DNA of 64,000 nt from Actinostola sp. cb2023 (taxonomy: Eukaryota > Cnidaria > Anthozoa > Actiniaria > Actinostolidae), in assembly GCA_033675265.1 (NCBI GenBank), contig JAUJYZ010001170.1:186001-250000 (forward strand). The letters run 5' to 3'. The position numbers and the translations under genes were made by a program. Of the stretch, positions 11,524 to 23,301 are shown in pieces (the stretch's first letter is position 1; each line of letters begins with the position of its first letter). Below the pieces are notes generated by a model that was given only the letters and a program-made list of their open reading frames with translations, had not been told where the DNA came from and did no database searches.

Positions 11524-14167
11524 TTCCTCTGGGTGGGTCTACTCTTTAAATTCATATGTTTGAGGAGGGGAGGGGGGAAATTTGGTGGTGAACGATATGG
11601 AGTGTGACCCCTCCAATGGAAAATCCTGGCTACGCCCTTGTAATATACTTATCAATCAACAACAAGTACATCAGTACCATCATCATCATCATTATCATTA
11701 GAGTCTTTTTCATATGAATGGGAAATCTATGGTACCGTGACACTTAAATGGCTTCCTTTCTGAACCAATCAAAAAGCATACAGATGCATCTCATCCAATC
11801 AGACTCTTTCAATATATGATCATTATCACCTGGTTTAACTACTACAAGCATCATCATCATTAGAGTCTTTTTCGTATGAGTGGCAAACCTATGGTACTGG
11901 GTTCAGAAAGGAAGCCATTTGAGTGTCATGAATCAAAAAGTGTGCTGATCGATGCATCTCATCGGTCAAACTCATATAAAAATGACTCAATAACCTAGTT
12001 TAACTACCACAAGCATCATTACTAATACCATCATCATCACTGTCATCATCATCATCATTTTCATCATCATCATTATCATCATCATCATCGTTATTAGCAA
12101 TGTCATTAACTATCTACCAGTATTTACTGTCTTTGTTATAGTAGAGCTGTATGTTTTTGGTATTGTTATTATGATCATCATCAACCCCAGCACCTGCATC
12201 ATCATCATTATTAGCAATATGCCATTGACTATCATATCAGTGAACACAGTATTTACTGTCTTTGTTATAGTAGAGCTGTATGTTTATGGTATTGTTATTA
12301 TGATCATCATCAACCCCAGCACCTGCATCATCATCATTATTAGCAATATGCCATTGACTATCATATCAGTGAACACAGTATTTACTGTCTTTGTTATAGT
12401 GGAGCTGTATGTTTTTGGTATTGTTATTATGATCATCATCAACCCCAGCACCTGCATCATCATCATTATTAGCAATATGCCATTGACTATCATATCAGTG
12501 AACACAGTATTTACTGTCTTTGTTATAGTAGAGCTCTATGTTTTTGGTATTGTTATTATAAAAGTAAAAAAAAGTAAATGTCCTTATTTTAATGTTGGTA
12601 GCTCATAATAGTAATCATATACTAATAAACTTGAGGCCGATGGTGCGCACTTTACTCCATCAGCGCTCCGTTTTACGGGTATTTATAGCTGCATTGATAT
12701 GCTAATTTACCAACCAATCTAACTATAGGTTCTTTGACTGCCACTTATCGTAACAATGACACACCGCACTCTCCTACTCCAGTCTTAAATACCTGTTATG
12801 AATGCATGCTTGGCTTGCAGTAGTTCCGCAATGTCAAATGCTCTGATTTTATCATCGTTATCAGCAGAAAGTGTATCTGATAGAGAAAAAAACAATAATA
12901 ATATTATAATTTCATTCAAACATATAATTTGTTTTAGATATTTGATATAAATACATAATTTACATGTCAAGACTTACATTTTATTTTTTATTTTATTTTC
13001 AAGATTCACCCATATTTTCAATCCAGGGTAACACCTGGTCCCTTCAACCACCCCTCCCCTCTCCCTACTCCTCGAACCCATGCTGAGAAAACTATAGTTG
13101 TGAAATGTTATGACTATGACTGAGTTTGTATAACACTCGAGTCAGAAAAATATTAACATTTAACAATGTTAATGTTACAGTTGAATATTGAATCTTAATT
13201 TAAATGTCTTAATATTCATTAAAATGTGCGAAGATTTCGCCAATGTCTATGTTGCTACAGTCTGTATAAATATCTTCAAGGAATATTTACATACATAAAT
13301 ATTTTAGCTGATCATTTATTTGATAAAATCTAAAAATTGAAATAAAACAAATAAATTCACTCGGTAGCTGGGGTTTTTGTTTTTGTTTTCGCGTTTATAT
13401 ACGATATGTTGTTGTTGTTGATCATTTCTCTTGCTCAACAAGATAAGACACGATTTCACTATGGACGTCCGCCCACATCAGAGCCGATGTAGAATGATAG
13501 ATATTTATTTCGACAATCTCGGAATCTCGGAAGAAATGATTTCAATATTTATGTTCCAGCGAAGAAATTAAGTGTCTTTGCCGGTCAACAAATTTGTAGT
13601 TCTGACCGATTCAAGCCATTCAAACGTTGAATGTGTACAAATCCAAGAAGCCACGGGGGAAAAAAAAACTTACAAGTAAATAATTCTCAGCTATTTAATT
13701 ACAGACGAAGAGATTCCTCATTGGACGTTTTAAAAATAAACCCTTAGGGTCAAAGAATTCGATATTTAGGAAAGAAAGACAGCCCTCAAAAGCGGTGGGT
13801 ATTTGCATCGGTCACTTCACAGATCACAACAAAACAAATAGAACTTTGAGTATTTTTCAATAGGCAAATTATTAACCGCTAAAACTTAAACGTTTCGGCT
13901 ATTTCACATGGATTTGGTGGGACTTTCGAGGTCAAACGTTGACCAGTTTACTGTAAGTGGAAAATAGAAAATGCGGTTGAAGGGAGAAATAACATTTGCG
14001 ATCTATCATATGCTGTAGGCCTGATCGATTCATATTCTCGATCTCTGTATAATTCTCACCTTCCGAATAATCATTTTAACGGAACCAACTCAAATAAAAT
14101 AAATATTCTAATAATTTCAACTCTAAACAGACGATATAACAGTCCTACCTTTTCCCTTGTTTGCCAT
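1..14167 (-). CDS. MCF2L-like: MCF2L/MCF2 (DBL/DBS)-family Rho guanine nucleotide exchange factor, 3' part outside window
   Basis: Multi-exon gene read from 14167 leftward. Exons: 14149-14167, 12793-12876, 11183-11300, 10770-10845, 8694-8804, 7924-8040, 6865-7260, one unresolved exon, 4783-4967, 2995-3254, 2499-2596, 2006-2050, 1216-1352, 1-393. Phases agree at every resolved junction and all have GT-AG ends. Domain order matches the vertebrate DBL/DBS family: SEC14-like domain, spectrin-like coiled coil, linker, DH. The family activates Rho GTPases (Cdc42/RhoA/Rac) at membranes; the SEC14 module binds phosphoinositides. The rest of DH and any PH domain lie left of the window. Oddities: one base too many in the exon at 4783-4967, and about 50 spectrin-region residues whose exon I could not find. 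The family is secure; the choice between MCF2 and MCF2L rests on recall of the human proteins and is not resolved. Confidence 0.9.
836..1203. repeat. 41-bp minisatellite
   Basis: About nine units containing CATCATGGTTACGATTATGA; its edge lies about 12 nt from the donor of the RhoGEF exon 1216-1352. Confidence 0.9.
1216..2596 (-). CDS. MCF2L-like: RhoGEF serine/lysine/proline linker exons
   Basis: Three short exons (2499-2596, 2006-2050, 1216-1352) join the spectrin region to DH. The first encodes LKRMVAKRPVQPVKALQ and ends SKRKTSASSTG; the second, 45 nt long, encodes SKGDSKRKFSSSSAG; the third encodes SSPTPKRPLSIVVTRDLG and ends KAVSIPDLL. All three sit in phase. Low-complexity linkers with basic and serine-rich runs are normal in this family. 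The 45-nt exon resembles the end of the preceding exon, as if it arose by local duplication; being phase 1-1 it could be skipped without frame loss. Confidence 0.75.
2770..2985. repeat. ATG/GAT trinucleotide microsatellite
   Basis: Nearly pure (ATG)n with scattered ACG and ATA. It ends about 10 nt from the donor of the RhoGEF exon 2995-3254. The plus-strand open frame of repeated methionines is not a gene. Confidence 0.95.
2995..7260 (-). CDS. MCF2L-like: RhoGEF spectrin-like region exons, one with an apparent frameshift
   Basis: 6865-7260 (132 codons) encodes a coiled coil with NSFAQFWESHDLRIRQ and LLQFEKEVSQ, matching the family's FW-H-K-LQ-FE pattern. 4783-4967 begins SQAKALITRGTE and continues CKELQTSCTDLNERIDKRE; the expected continuation (TELKTAMDVHECLEQ) lies one frame over, so one base of the T run at 4827-4830 (A run on the sense strand) appears extra. 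The donor after that continuation and the acceptor at 3254 are then in phase. 2995-3254 encodes KWCTKGSDLLATQPVEKF and AEKCLQEIESFLK, very close to human MCF2L. An exon of about 150 nt expected between 4968 and 6864 was not found; the stretch near 5488-5590 contains weak similarity only. Confidence 0.8.
3281..4765. repeat. Repeat element with two internal minisatellites filling one RhoGEF intron
   Basis: Ends are inverted (GTCGACCCTCT at 3281, AGAGGGTCGAC at 4755-4765). Inside are a 17-bp-based array (CTACACAACGATCACCT, about 3292-3737) and a 38-bp array (about 3784-4745) whose unit contains GTTGCCTGGCAAC. The intron is 3255-4782, so the element leaves only short edges at each splice site. 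Confidence 0.88.
5110..5260. repeat. 17-bp minisatellite
   Basis: About nine units of GAGGTGGTCGTATTACC, related to the 'GGTGGCCGTTGTGG' foldback family also seen at about 9715-9885 and 46110-47540. Confidence 0.88.
5650..5817. mobile_element. Foldback MITE family with GAGTCGTTTTCG ends
   Basis: Ends AGAGTCGTTTTCGAATGAG and the reverse complement, about 168 bp, no coding capacity. Related copies or parts lie at about 11700-11815, 11861-11990, 25019-25186, 33926-34012 and 39634-39890. Recurrent internal TTTCTGAACCAATCAAAAAG. No transposase seen, so non-autonomous. Confidence 0.75.
7375..7447. mobile_element. Short perfect foldback, arms of about 29 bp
   Basis: Arms start CTAGCCTGCGAATACAGCCG and end with its reverse complement, with a loop of about 13 nt. 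It lies in the intron just upstream of the RhoGEF exon 6865-7260. Confidence 0.85.
7924..14167 (-). CDS. MCF2L-like: RhoGEF exons 1-6: start codon and SEC14/CRAL-TRIO-like domain
   Basis: Start ATG at 14167-14165; the first exon encodes only MANKGK plus one base, and its phase fits the next exon. 12793-12876 encodes a stretch with DIAELLQAKHAFITG, which aligns with the start of the family's SEC14 domain. 11183-11300 gives GKDNNGNVIITIP; 10770-10845 gives the hallmark FTIILDRRKSKWSSV; 8694-8804 gives VFVLKPQGLLQK; 7924-8040 ends the domain with LSADLGGTLEYN and EQWIEHR, the typical junction to the spectrin region. The 29-bp minisatellite at about 10200-10755 ends 15 nt from the donor of the exon at 10770-10845. 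The start exon is short, so upstream coding exons or alternative promoters are possible. Confidence 0.85.
10200..10755. repeat. 29-bp minisatellite
   Basis: About 19 units of the type ACACAGGTATCCCATCAATT plus CTAATACAT; two units are shortened. It starts 15 nt past the donor of the RhoGEF exon 10770-10845. Confidence 0.93.
11455..11640. repeat. 'GGCGTAGCCAGG' dispersed repeat with poly(C) tract
   Basis: Contains a 31-nt C run (11493-11523). Reverse-oriented copy at about 27252-27412 and a partial one at about 30455-30595. Common style of dispersed repeat in marine invertebrates; class unknown. Confidence 0.75.
12102..12565. repeat. 129-bp tandem repeat
   Basis: About 3.6 units (starts near 12121, 12250, 12379, 12508), nearly identical. 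It creates a long repetitive open frame on the plus strand that I do not call a gene. Lies in RhoGEF intron 2. Confidence 0.92.
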
Positions 14168-16743
14168 GAGATGAGATGTGGTTTGTCGATGATTTATGAT
14201 ATCAAACCAGGGCCACGTCTATGATAGAAGTGGATCTGACTGAAGCCAAGCCAATCAAATGCACAGTGCTCTGTTTATCTATGAAACACACAAGCGTATT
14301 TGACTATTGTTGAACACGCCTTCTTCTTCTTCGGTATAAAGAGAATTTATCATGCTAACTCTATGTATTCATCCCTCAGGAAGTATCACTAAAAGTGACC
14401 CCAAGCCCTCTTGTAACCAATAATTGTGACGGAGAGAGCAAGAGTTGATCATTTGCAAAAAGCAAACAATCGGAACCAATCATTCAACGCTACAAGCGCG
14501 TGACAGCTTGAAGCAAAATACCGGTGTATTTATACTGGATTTTGCATAAATAAAGCAATTAAATCCAAAGGGATTTTCGTGTTTTAGATTGATTAAATTG
14601 AGTGCAAAAGATAGAGATAAAATTATAGATTTTATCAATCTCAGAGCTGGTTGTTAGGCAACGAGAAGATAAGCAGGCCTGAAATAGCTTATGATTCGAC
14701 TTTTTTTTTATAGAGAAACCTGTCACACAACGCAGACATGATTATATATTTCCTTGTAGTCAATTCTCATTTGCCATTTCTTCTTTTTCTCTTTCCGAGT
14801 TGCAATCGCTGTTTTTCCAACTTTCTTTTGCTTTTGTTTGATATGCTGTTCTTATAAATTTTAATTAATTGAAATAAAATGCAAGGGGTTTTTGTTTTTC
14901 AGATCGATTTCTTTTCAGGCCCAAAGAAAAATGTAGAGATTTTATCAATGTTAGCGGGAAATTCAAGATTTCCAATATAAAAAGGTACAGTATTAAAAAT
15001 ACCAATTTATTATTAACTCATCGTCAGATCATTAACTTCATCAGTGAAACAATTTGTAATGAAATTCATTTTTTTACCAAAAATTATCATAACACGCAGA
15101 CATAATCATTTCCTTGCTTTCAACTCTCATTTTTTTTATCTCTTTCATTTTTTCGTTACCGTATTTTAAGGATTTTTTTTCAGAAATGGCTTTTCCTTTT
15201 ATTTGGTGTTTCATGTTTAATATGATTTCTTTGAAATTGAAAATCTGATTACAGTAATTTTAATTTTCGCCGTGGCCGTGTATTAATTAAAACAGAAGAT
15301 CAGTCTACTGGTCTATAAGTGTTTTTCAAGTACTGACGCTTACTTGATATTTGAGTTTTATTTACACTCCTAATCCCCTGCTTTAATAGAAATGTTTCCG
15401 TGGGTCAAAGAGCTGGACATTTATATTAGAAACATGCTTTCTTTCACGAGGAAATCCTCCCAAAACAAATTTTGTAGCCAATATTGTCATAGTTGTTCAA
15501 TTTTTCATTTGCAAGGCGTATTGTTATAGTAAAGGTAGAAGAAAAATACGGAGAAATATCAAAAATAAAACAACTCAGTTTACTTACCTTTTCAGATGTA
15601 AAACGTCAAACTCAGGCAGATAGAGTTGAAACCCAAAATCTCAGTTTCCAAATTTTCAATAGTGTTCAGCATGTAAATGTAATAATTTCGATGTATTCGT
15701 TATCAGTTTGAGATACGGTATTTCAATGAGTGAAGTTTGTATCACAGAAGATCTAAAACACGGAAATGGTTTCCCATTGTGCGTCTCAGCCAATCACGTT
15801 GCACACTGGAGTGCGCATGCACGGATTTATTTGAAAGACAAATTCTGAACATTTTTCTCTCATTATTTCTCTACAGCACCATAATTAGAATTCATATAAA
15901 ATTTGACAAAATTTGACAAATAAAATGGTCAGGTAACAATCCTGCTGAAGCTCACTTTTGAATCAAATAGCAAGCCTTTGGGCTCGGCAACCAGGGAGGG
16001 GGGGTTGACTCCCATGTGAAAGGGGTGGGGTGGGGATGACCGTCAGAAAACTTGAATTAAACCCCTATAGAAGATCTATCTGGGTGTGGCTTAAGCTTTA
16101 TTTGACCCCTAAAAGATACCATTCTAAAACAGACCAGACACCAACACAGTATGTCAGTGTTTACGATTTCTTTGCGTGCAGGCTAAAAGTATTGGCGTTC
16201 CACCAGGAACACCTAAGTGTAGCAAAAACTGTAATTTACACCCCTAAAGCCGTGGCTACACGAGAGAATTTTTTGCTTGCACAGGCAACACGATTTTATG
16301 AAATCATGAACGCGAGGTGAAAATCGCACATGTAGCCACCCTTGCAGAGGTGACGCGACAGCTGAAAAAATCTCAAAAAAAGTCGCGAGACATTACGAGT
16401 TGAACTTTTCGTGACAAAGTCTGCTGCTCGTGTAGCCACCACCGCACCGCACATCGGCGATTTAAAAAAATTGCGTCGCCTGTGCAAGCAAAAAATCGCT
16501 CATGCAGCTGCGGCTTAAAGCAGACGACAATCATCCCTGCCCTTTCCACATGGGAACAGTAAGGCTATTAAGTAAAACTATGTACTGTTTGATGTCATCT
16601 AACAGATGACCAACCAATAACCATAGTTTACTAAATTTCCCGGTCAATTTTTTTTTACCAAGGTTCAAGTATAATGGATGAAACATCATTCAAAAATGAA
16701 AATTAATGACAATTGGACATTTGATGCACACAATAATATGGAT
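14168..16743. other. Intergenic, RhoGEF promoter side to the ETFB 3' end
   Basis: AT-rich with no supported exon. A foldback element of about 270 bp lies at about 16242-16513 (GTGGCTACACGAG and CTCGTGTAGCCAC-type arms). Confidence 0.5.
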
Positions 16744-17008
16744 TTATGCAGGGAAGCCATGCTCTTTTAGCTTTCCAAGCAAATCGTCTACAGTTTCTAC
16801 TTTGACACCAGAGCTGCGCACAGGGGGATCAACAACGTCCAAAATCTCAATGTGAGGACTGATATCCACTCCAAGATCTGCTGGATTTTTCTTATCAATC
16901 TTTTTCTTTTTTGCTTTCTGTGAGAGGAAAGGAGTCTTAACAAGATGGTCAAGGAAAGAAGATTAAGAGAGGAAGTGAGGGGGAAGGGAAGGGAGAAAGA
17001 AAACAAGG

Positions 17009-17046
<38 letters not shown>

Positions 17047-20000
17047 AAAAGCAAAGAAAGAAAGGAAGGAGAGAGGAATTGGGACTAGAGGGAGAAGGGA
17101 AGAGAGGGAGAAATGAAAGGAAGGAAGGAAATGGGAAGGAAGAAAGGAAAGAAGGAAGGAAGGAAAGAAGGAAAGAAGGAAGGAAAGAAGGAAGAATGGA
17201 AAGAAGGAAGGAAAAAAGGAAGGAAGGAAGGAAATAAGGAAGGAAATAATGAAGGAAGGAAGGAAAGAAGGGAGGAAGTGAGTGAGTGAGTGAGTGGGAA
17301 AGAGATAAAGGGAAGGATGAAAAAAAGGAGAGGAAGGAAGGAAGAAAATAGTTCCTATTATATAACTCACCATAATATTAGGGAGTGTTGCATAACGTGG
17401 CTCATTCAATCTGAAACAAGTACCGACATTAAAGATAACAACATTTCCTCATATTTCTCATTTATATCACATTGAACTCACCTTAAATCTGCCGATACCA
17501 CACACGGTAACCTAACATTGATCTTCTCCAGCCCTCCATCAATCTCTCTTGTCACATGTAGTCGACCGTCCTTTACCTCAATCTTAGAGACACATAAAGC
17601 CTGCAATAACCCAAAACCATTTTATTACAAGGCACTGTATAAATGGTAACACCTTAATAAATGGCACTGATAATCATTTTTATCTCATACCTGAGGCCAG
17701 TTGAGTAGTCCTGACAGCATCTGTGGTGTTTGGTTGTAGTCACCATCAATGGCCTAAAAATCACAAACATGGTATCAGATTACATGTACCATAATGCACA
17801 GGCAGCCCAACCATTGCTTTAGAGGCTACTAAATAAAATATAAAAAAATTTGGCATCTTTTTATGGGTTTCCTGTGGTAGTGAGCATGCAATACGTATTA
17901 TGTTGGGCTTCCTGTGTGCATCTCGCAAGACATGCGCCCGCACAAGTGCAGTATTGAAACAAGGTATGAAACTACGGTCGCGTGACAAATACGTTTTTGC
18001 TCTTATTTTTGTCAATGTGGCGTGAAAAATACTGTATCTGTGCAGGCGTGTCCTGTGGGATGCACAGAGGTAGCCCAGCATTATATATTTATATACACAA
18101 GGAACCCAACATTATGTATTGTGAGTGTGCGCGCTCTACCACAGGAAACCCATCAAAAAAGAAGCAAATATATTTTTATTTATTATTTAGTAGCCTGTGG
18201 TAATGAGAAACAAGAAGTAAAAGAGAGAAGTGAAGATGAGCCACAAAGTTATACAGCATACATATTGGGATACTTGTTCCAGTAACTGTACCTACCTGTT
18301 TGCCTAAAATTACTAGGTCAGGTTTTTCTTGTTCAACTATTTTAGCCAAGAGTTTAGCAACTCCAAGAGGGTGAAGTCCCTCGTATTCTTTGTCATCTAT
18401 GACAACATGAATTCCTCTATCAGCACCCATTGCAAGGGCTGTACGTAGAGTTTCCTATCAAGGACAAATATAGATTGAATAACAACATGCATCAACACAC
18501 TTATTTGAAAAATAACACAATTCTAACGTGTGCTCTGATTGGTTAGCTACTATGTTTACTAAGCTGTGTTTAGCTACTATGTTTACATGAGGCTATGTAA
18601 ACAGGGCTGAAGACGACAAACCCAGCACGCACTCAATTGTCGTCAGTAGCGCACGCAGTTCAACTGAAATTTTATTCAAAAACACAACAGAATCCTCAAC
18701 TTTCTTGCCATTTTGTTCACCATTCTTGTTCTTTTTTAATCAAAAATCCATAGTTTCGGTGTATCGCAATGTTTTCAACACCAGAGTTGAAGAAACGTTT
18801 GATTTTAAGATTGTTTTAGAGAATACCTGAACTGACACTTTGACGCATTTTACTTGATCACAACAAGCTCGAGCTCGGTTCATATAAAACGAACGCTGAT
18901 TGGCTGTTCAATCCATTTTTGATGTTAGGAGAATTTAGCGTTTGGTTCGGCTAATAAAGTTGATTTATTTCACCTTTAATATAATTTTGCGTCTCGTTAT
19001 TTTACAATTTACAAATAGAAAACGTTTTCCCATCATTGTTTACATAGCCTGATATAAACACGAGGGAAGTTTGGGAGAAGTCGAGAGCTATTGTGTAAAA
19101 CCGAGCCGTAGGCGAGGTTTTACACAGAGCTCGAGACATCTCCCAAATTTCCAGGAAACATTTTCTATTTGTTAATTGTAAACTAGTAAAGACTTGGATT
19201 TCACTAATGATACAATCACAAGCACAAGATATGCTATGCCAAATGTGGCCTCTTTAAATAAATAACGTGGGGGCTAAACAATCCTTCATTGCACTGGCGG
19301 CTGAATTGCGAAGGATGCAGCACAACGTGGCCAAGTCAAAGGCTTGTAAAGGTGCACTATACTGCCACCATACGACATTGTCTGACCACGGAGCAAAGTT
19401 CAGATCGAAATATTGTTCATTTTTACTGAGGGAGAAAAACCAGAGTACCCGGAGAAAAAACCCCTGAAGAAAGGGAGAGAACAAACTGAAAAGCTAAACT
19501 CACATAAAGCACCCGGTTCCTATAGAGCAAATTTCGTATGACTGTGAAAAATCACGGCGCACGGCACGGCACGAATTCATTCGAAATCCTAAATCATCAC
19601 GGTCACGCACGGCACGTCTGTACCGTAAGTTTTTCACAGTCATACGAAATCTGCTCTATTGAACCAGGAACCACAGCTGTGATAGGCGAGTGCACTCACC
19701 ACTCGACCACCCTTGCTAATTCCCTTGACTGTCTCGAGTCGAAAAATGATTGCAAACTACATGTACAAGTTGTGACACTCAACTTGTGTGGTGACATACA
19801 TGTCGTAATGCAAGCAGCGGTAATACAGAAAATTATTTACCTCGCTCTTTGCGGGTCCACAACTAACAGCAATAATCTCAGAAACTATCTTCTTTTCTTT
19901 CAATCGGATAGCCTACAAGATGAAAATGTAAAGTTAATAATAACAAGCTTTGATACTTAATGATGGTATATATATACTGCACACGTATCAGGAATTTGAC

Positions 20001-20607
20001 TTTTTGTAAACTCATAACTGTCAGTGAATGAAAAGTGAATGGATGGGATTAAAGGAATGGAGTGAAAGATTTCCCATTCAAATACACATTAGAGGGCATT
20101 CATTGAGTGGTTCTTGCAGGAGTAAATATTTCATTTGCAAGTTTGTTATGTCATTCCTTTACTTACTAATACTATTCACTACTGCCTAATACTACTACTA
20201 CATGTACTACTACTACTAGTATTAAGCTTTACTAGTGTCTAGTGACTTTTGCATAACTTATTGTACATATAATCTAAACAAATTCTAATCTGATGCCCTT
20301 ATTTCAAGCTCTTTTTATTTATAGACGAATTCCTGAATCCTGTAATAATACAGCAAAGCCGGTTGAATACTTCATCTCACCTCTTCAACAGCGATTTCAT
20401 CAAATGGGTTCATGCTATGCTTGACCCCTTCAGTTACAACACCAGTTTTATCGGGTTTGACTCGAATCTACAACACAAAACTCCGTCAGCATTACTATCA
20501 GCTATCTAAGATACCAATACAATCCGACAATGGTTAAATAGATAGCGTACTTTGACGGCAAAATCAATGACACGTTTGCAACCAACAAGAACACGTAAAG
20601 ACGCCAT
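16744..20607 (-). CDS. ETFB: Electron transfer flavoprotein beta subunit
   Basis: Eight exons: 20551-20607, 20381-20467, 19841-19912, 18296-18454, 17691-17753, 17482-17600, 17371-17410, 16744-16917. They sum to 771 nt, 256 residues plus stop, against 255 in human. All junctions are GT-AG and in phase. Recognisable blocks: [19 protein letters not shown] at the start, [33 protein letters not shown] then [12 protein letters not shown] (nucleotide-binding signature), [28 protein letters not shown] (recognition loop that docks dehydrogenases), KAKKKK (lysines methylated in mammals), and a C-terminal amphipathic segment. The mitochondrial ETFA/ETFB dimer carries electrons from acyl-CoA dehydrogenases to ETF-QO. 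The gene shares a short upstream region with DRC12. Intron 7 carries a GGAA-rich array; intron 3 carries a SINE. Confidence 0.97.
16975..17335. repeat. GGAA/GAAG-rich array
   Basis: Purine tract with (GA)n, (GGAA)n and (GTGA)n parts in ETFB intron 7, starting about 35 nt past the exon 7 donor. Confidence 0.9.
19257..19735 (-). mobile_element. tRNA-headed SINE, minus orientation, with an inserted foldback
   Basis: On the minus strand a tRNA-like head has A-box-like GGTCGAGTGGTGAG and B-box-like GGTTCAAT near 19735-19668. A body follows with GGGTACTCTGGTTTTTCTCC (19430-19460), a motif repeated at 47590 and 59160. A foldback at about 19516-19668 (arms AGAGCAAATTTCGTATGAC) sits between head and body. 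The shared body motif recalls the conserved central domains described for eumetazoan SINEs; not checked. Confidence 0.65.
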
Positions 20608-20921
20608 CTTGGAAAGAGAACGGTGCGTACTGAGCATGCGTGAAAGTAATACCGGTATTTTACACAGGGAACCCAAAAATCTCAAATACTTAAATTAAAT
20701 GCCTTTTCAATGTGTATTTCTCGCTATAAATCGTGTACAAATATTATAAATACCAACCAAAAATCTGAAAAGTCAATTTCTGCTCTAGAGTATCTTACAA
20801 AGTTCACCTTGTTTTTTGGGCATTGCACAAGATTTGTTTGCGGTCACCCTGTGTTCTTGCATGACAACAAGGGCTCACAGTAAACAACCGAGCAGTCAGA
20901 ACCACAGATTTCAACGCAAAA
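20608..20921. promoter_or_regulatory. Shared ETFB/DRC12 upstream region (bidirectional promoter candidate)
   Basis: Only 314 bp separate the two divergent start codons. No TATA box is evident. A sequence at about 20857-20868 (TTGCATGACAAC, reverse complement GTTGTCATGCAA) looks like a degenerate RFX X-box about 55 bp before the DRC12 start, which would suit a cilium gene. That role is inferred from the motif only. Confidence 0.5.
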
Positions 20922-22897
20922 ATGCCGCCCAAAAAGAAGAAGGGGAAGGGGAAGAAGAAAAAGAAGAAGGATGGTAACATCTCAACTCTTCATTACGATC
21001 TTTGAAACGAGTCTCGAGTTGTTCTGATCCAACGAATTTCTATTTCAGAGAAGAGCGAACTGACGGTCGAAGACAAGTACAAACGAACTCTGCAAGAAAT
21101 CGAATGTTTACACGATGAACTCGGTACGATCTTTCACCATTTGGTAACAGTTTCATACTTTATATAATTTAGAATGTTTCTTGATTTCCAATCTCACCGT
21201 ACACTGATATAATTACATGTACATGTAGAAGACATTAGTAGAATTCATGTAATTTGAGTTGTTGTCGACCTTTCTTGTAGCTTCGAGAAGCGAGGTGACA
21301 CGCCGTGCTAAGGACACGGCATCAAGAATGAAAGAACGCATGATCGAGGCCAAGGAGGCCGTCGAAGTGGAACAACAAAATAAGCTGGACATATCATCAG
21401 GTATCTTACACATGTACTGACTAAAATTAATCAGTGTTGCACCAGGCACAAGGATCCCGGTACATCCTATGGAATTCAGAAATGCATTGAGAAAATCCTT
21501 AAACTCATTTTCAGTCTGCAAAATCATCCTTTTTTGAATGTGGTACTTCATCCACATCATTCTTCATGTTGTGGCTTGTTGATTGTTATTACATTGTACT
21601 ATGGAATTCAGAAATGCATTGAGAAAATCCTTACACTCATTTTCAGTCTGCAAAATCATCCTTTTTTGAATGTGGTACTTCATTCACATCATTCTTCATG
21701 TTGTGACATATTGATTGTTATTACATTGTACACCAACGCAGTCTCTAATGTTGATCCACTTGTTTTACTTACAGACTTGACAAGGCAGTACAAAACAATG
21801 CAGTCTGAAATGGCACTTAGAATTCACATGTTGGAACAGACTGTCACCAAATTACGAGATAATCTAGGTAAGATTGAAACCTGCATAATGTCGCAAAAAA
21901 ACTGTGGAGGGAGATATGCGAAGTCAAGTTGGGATGGTTGCATACTGATCTAACTGTACATACTGAGTTACAAATAACTATACTCTGAAGTCTAATCTAA
22001 TTTTGCAGCAAAATCAGAAGAACAACTACGGAAAACAAGAAAGGAGTTTGAGGACATGAGAAAAGAAAAGGACCAAACTATAGCCGAGTTGAAGTTTAAA
22101 ATTGAGCACATGGAATCAGTTTATGAAAGTATTCTTCATGTAAGTACCCTCAGCTCCCCATCAAGCCTCCTCCCTCTAATGGGGGATGGGGGTAGGATGT
22201 GCACTGACACCACCACGGCTGGAAATCGAGTCTACCCACAGCTAAGCATGCTATTCACCCCCACCCCCATCTTTAGGCCTGGGTCAGGATTCAAAGGTCT
22301 TTGTAGCACATACCTATCCCCACCCCCCACCAGGGGTGGCACCAGACAATATCTACAAAGAAAAGAAAATCCAATGGACTCATTTTACATGTACTTGCAT
22401 TACAAAACCACAGGTAGCCCAACCATTTCTTCTGATGGGCTTCCTGTGGTGTAGTCTCCCTCGCAGCTGCCATTCGGGTCGTCACGCAACGCTCTCTCCC
22501 CGGCTGCGAAGTAGACTACCTGTGGTGGAGCACGCCAAATAAATAAAATATATTGGGATCCCTGTGTTGTTTTTACACAGATTCACATGCACTTACATGC
22601 AACAGAGTATGCAGGGTACAAGCAGATGATTCGTGTGTAATGACGCAACCCAATACTCTACCACAGGAAGCCCATCAATAGAAATAGTTGGGCTGCCTGT
22701 GACAAAACACATTTCCTTTTACCTCGGCACATTTGGTTGTACATTGACTGTACAATATCTTTTTTCAGGATGCATTTGATAGAATGTCTCTCAAAGTTGA
22801 AGAAGCAAGAGGGAAATGGCAAACACAGGCTTTAGAAACACAAGGGAAAAACAAACAACTGCTGCTTGAATTTGGACTAAACCCTTTAGAAATCTAA
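20922..22897 (+). CDS. DRC12: Dynein regulatory complex subunit 12 (CCDC153)
   Basis: Six exons: 20922-20973, 21049-21123, 21281-21400, 21775-21867, 22009-22139, 22769-22897; 600 nt, 199 residues, against about 210 in human CCDC153. All GT-AG and in phase. The protein starts MPPKKKKGKGKKKKKKD, a lysine-rich head like the human one, continues as one long coiled coil (EDKYKRTLQEIECLHDEL, YKTMQSEMALRIHMLEQ, FKIEHMESVYESILHD), and ends LEFGLNPLEI, nearly identical to the human C terminus QFGLNPLDL. The nexin-dynein regulatory complex links outer doublets in motile axonemes. The gene is divergent from ETFB and convergent with IFT46. Intron 3 contains a two-copy tandem duplication. Confidence 0.93.
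21466..21725. repeat. Two-copy tandem duplication in DRC12 intron 3
   Basis: Two adjacent copies of roughly 130 bp, each beginning CTATGGAATTCAGAAATGC, with few differences. Confidence 0.85.
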
Positions 22898-23295
22898 TCT
22901 ATTGCAACATTTGAAATCATATTTGAGGAAATGTAACAGTATCTTTTAAAATTGTAGCTGATACGGAAGGGCTGGTGGTATAACTTGAATATCAAATAAT
23001 ACTTGACAGATATTCTTAAAACGGTTACCAATTTATTACATATTGTAAGTGTGTATCATTTACAAGCATGTAATTCTAAAATGTAATGCCATTCAACTTA
23101 TGTACACAACTTGTACATGTATGGATTTGTAGCAATGTACATGATGTTGACAGTGGCTATGTTTACAGCAAAACACTTCAGTCCTTAAAGTTTTCTAGTT
23201 TCGTAGGCATTCTTCATATTAAGTTAACTTTGTACCCAGCAATAATAAATTACATGTACACTCTGATGTGGTTATTTACAAACTTTGTCTTGGAG

Positions 23296-23301
23296 AATAA
23301 A
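23296..23301 (+). terminator. AATAAA polyadenylation signal, probably DRC12
   Basis: AATAAA lies about 400 nt after the DRC12 stop and before the convergent IFT46 stop. It is the first clear hexamer on this strand after the stop; use is inferred. Confidence 0.45.

Noticed and set aside
12171..12608. 145-codon hydrophobic frame
   Set aside because: Three repeats of a 129-bp unit inside an intron; a membrane protein is not supported.
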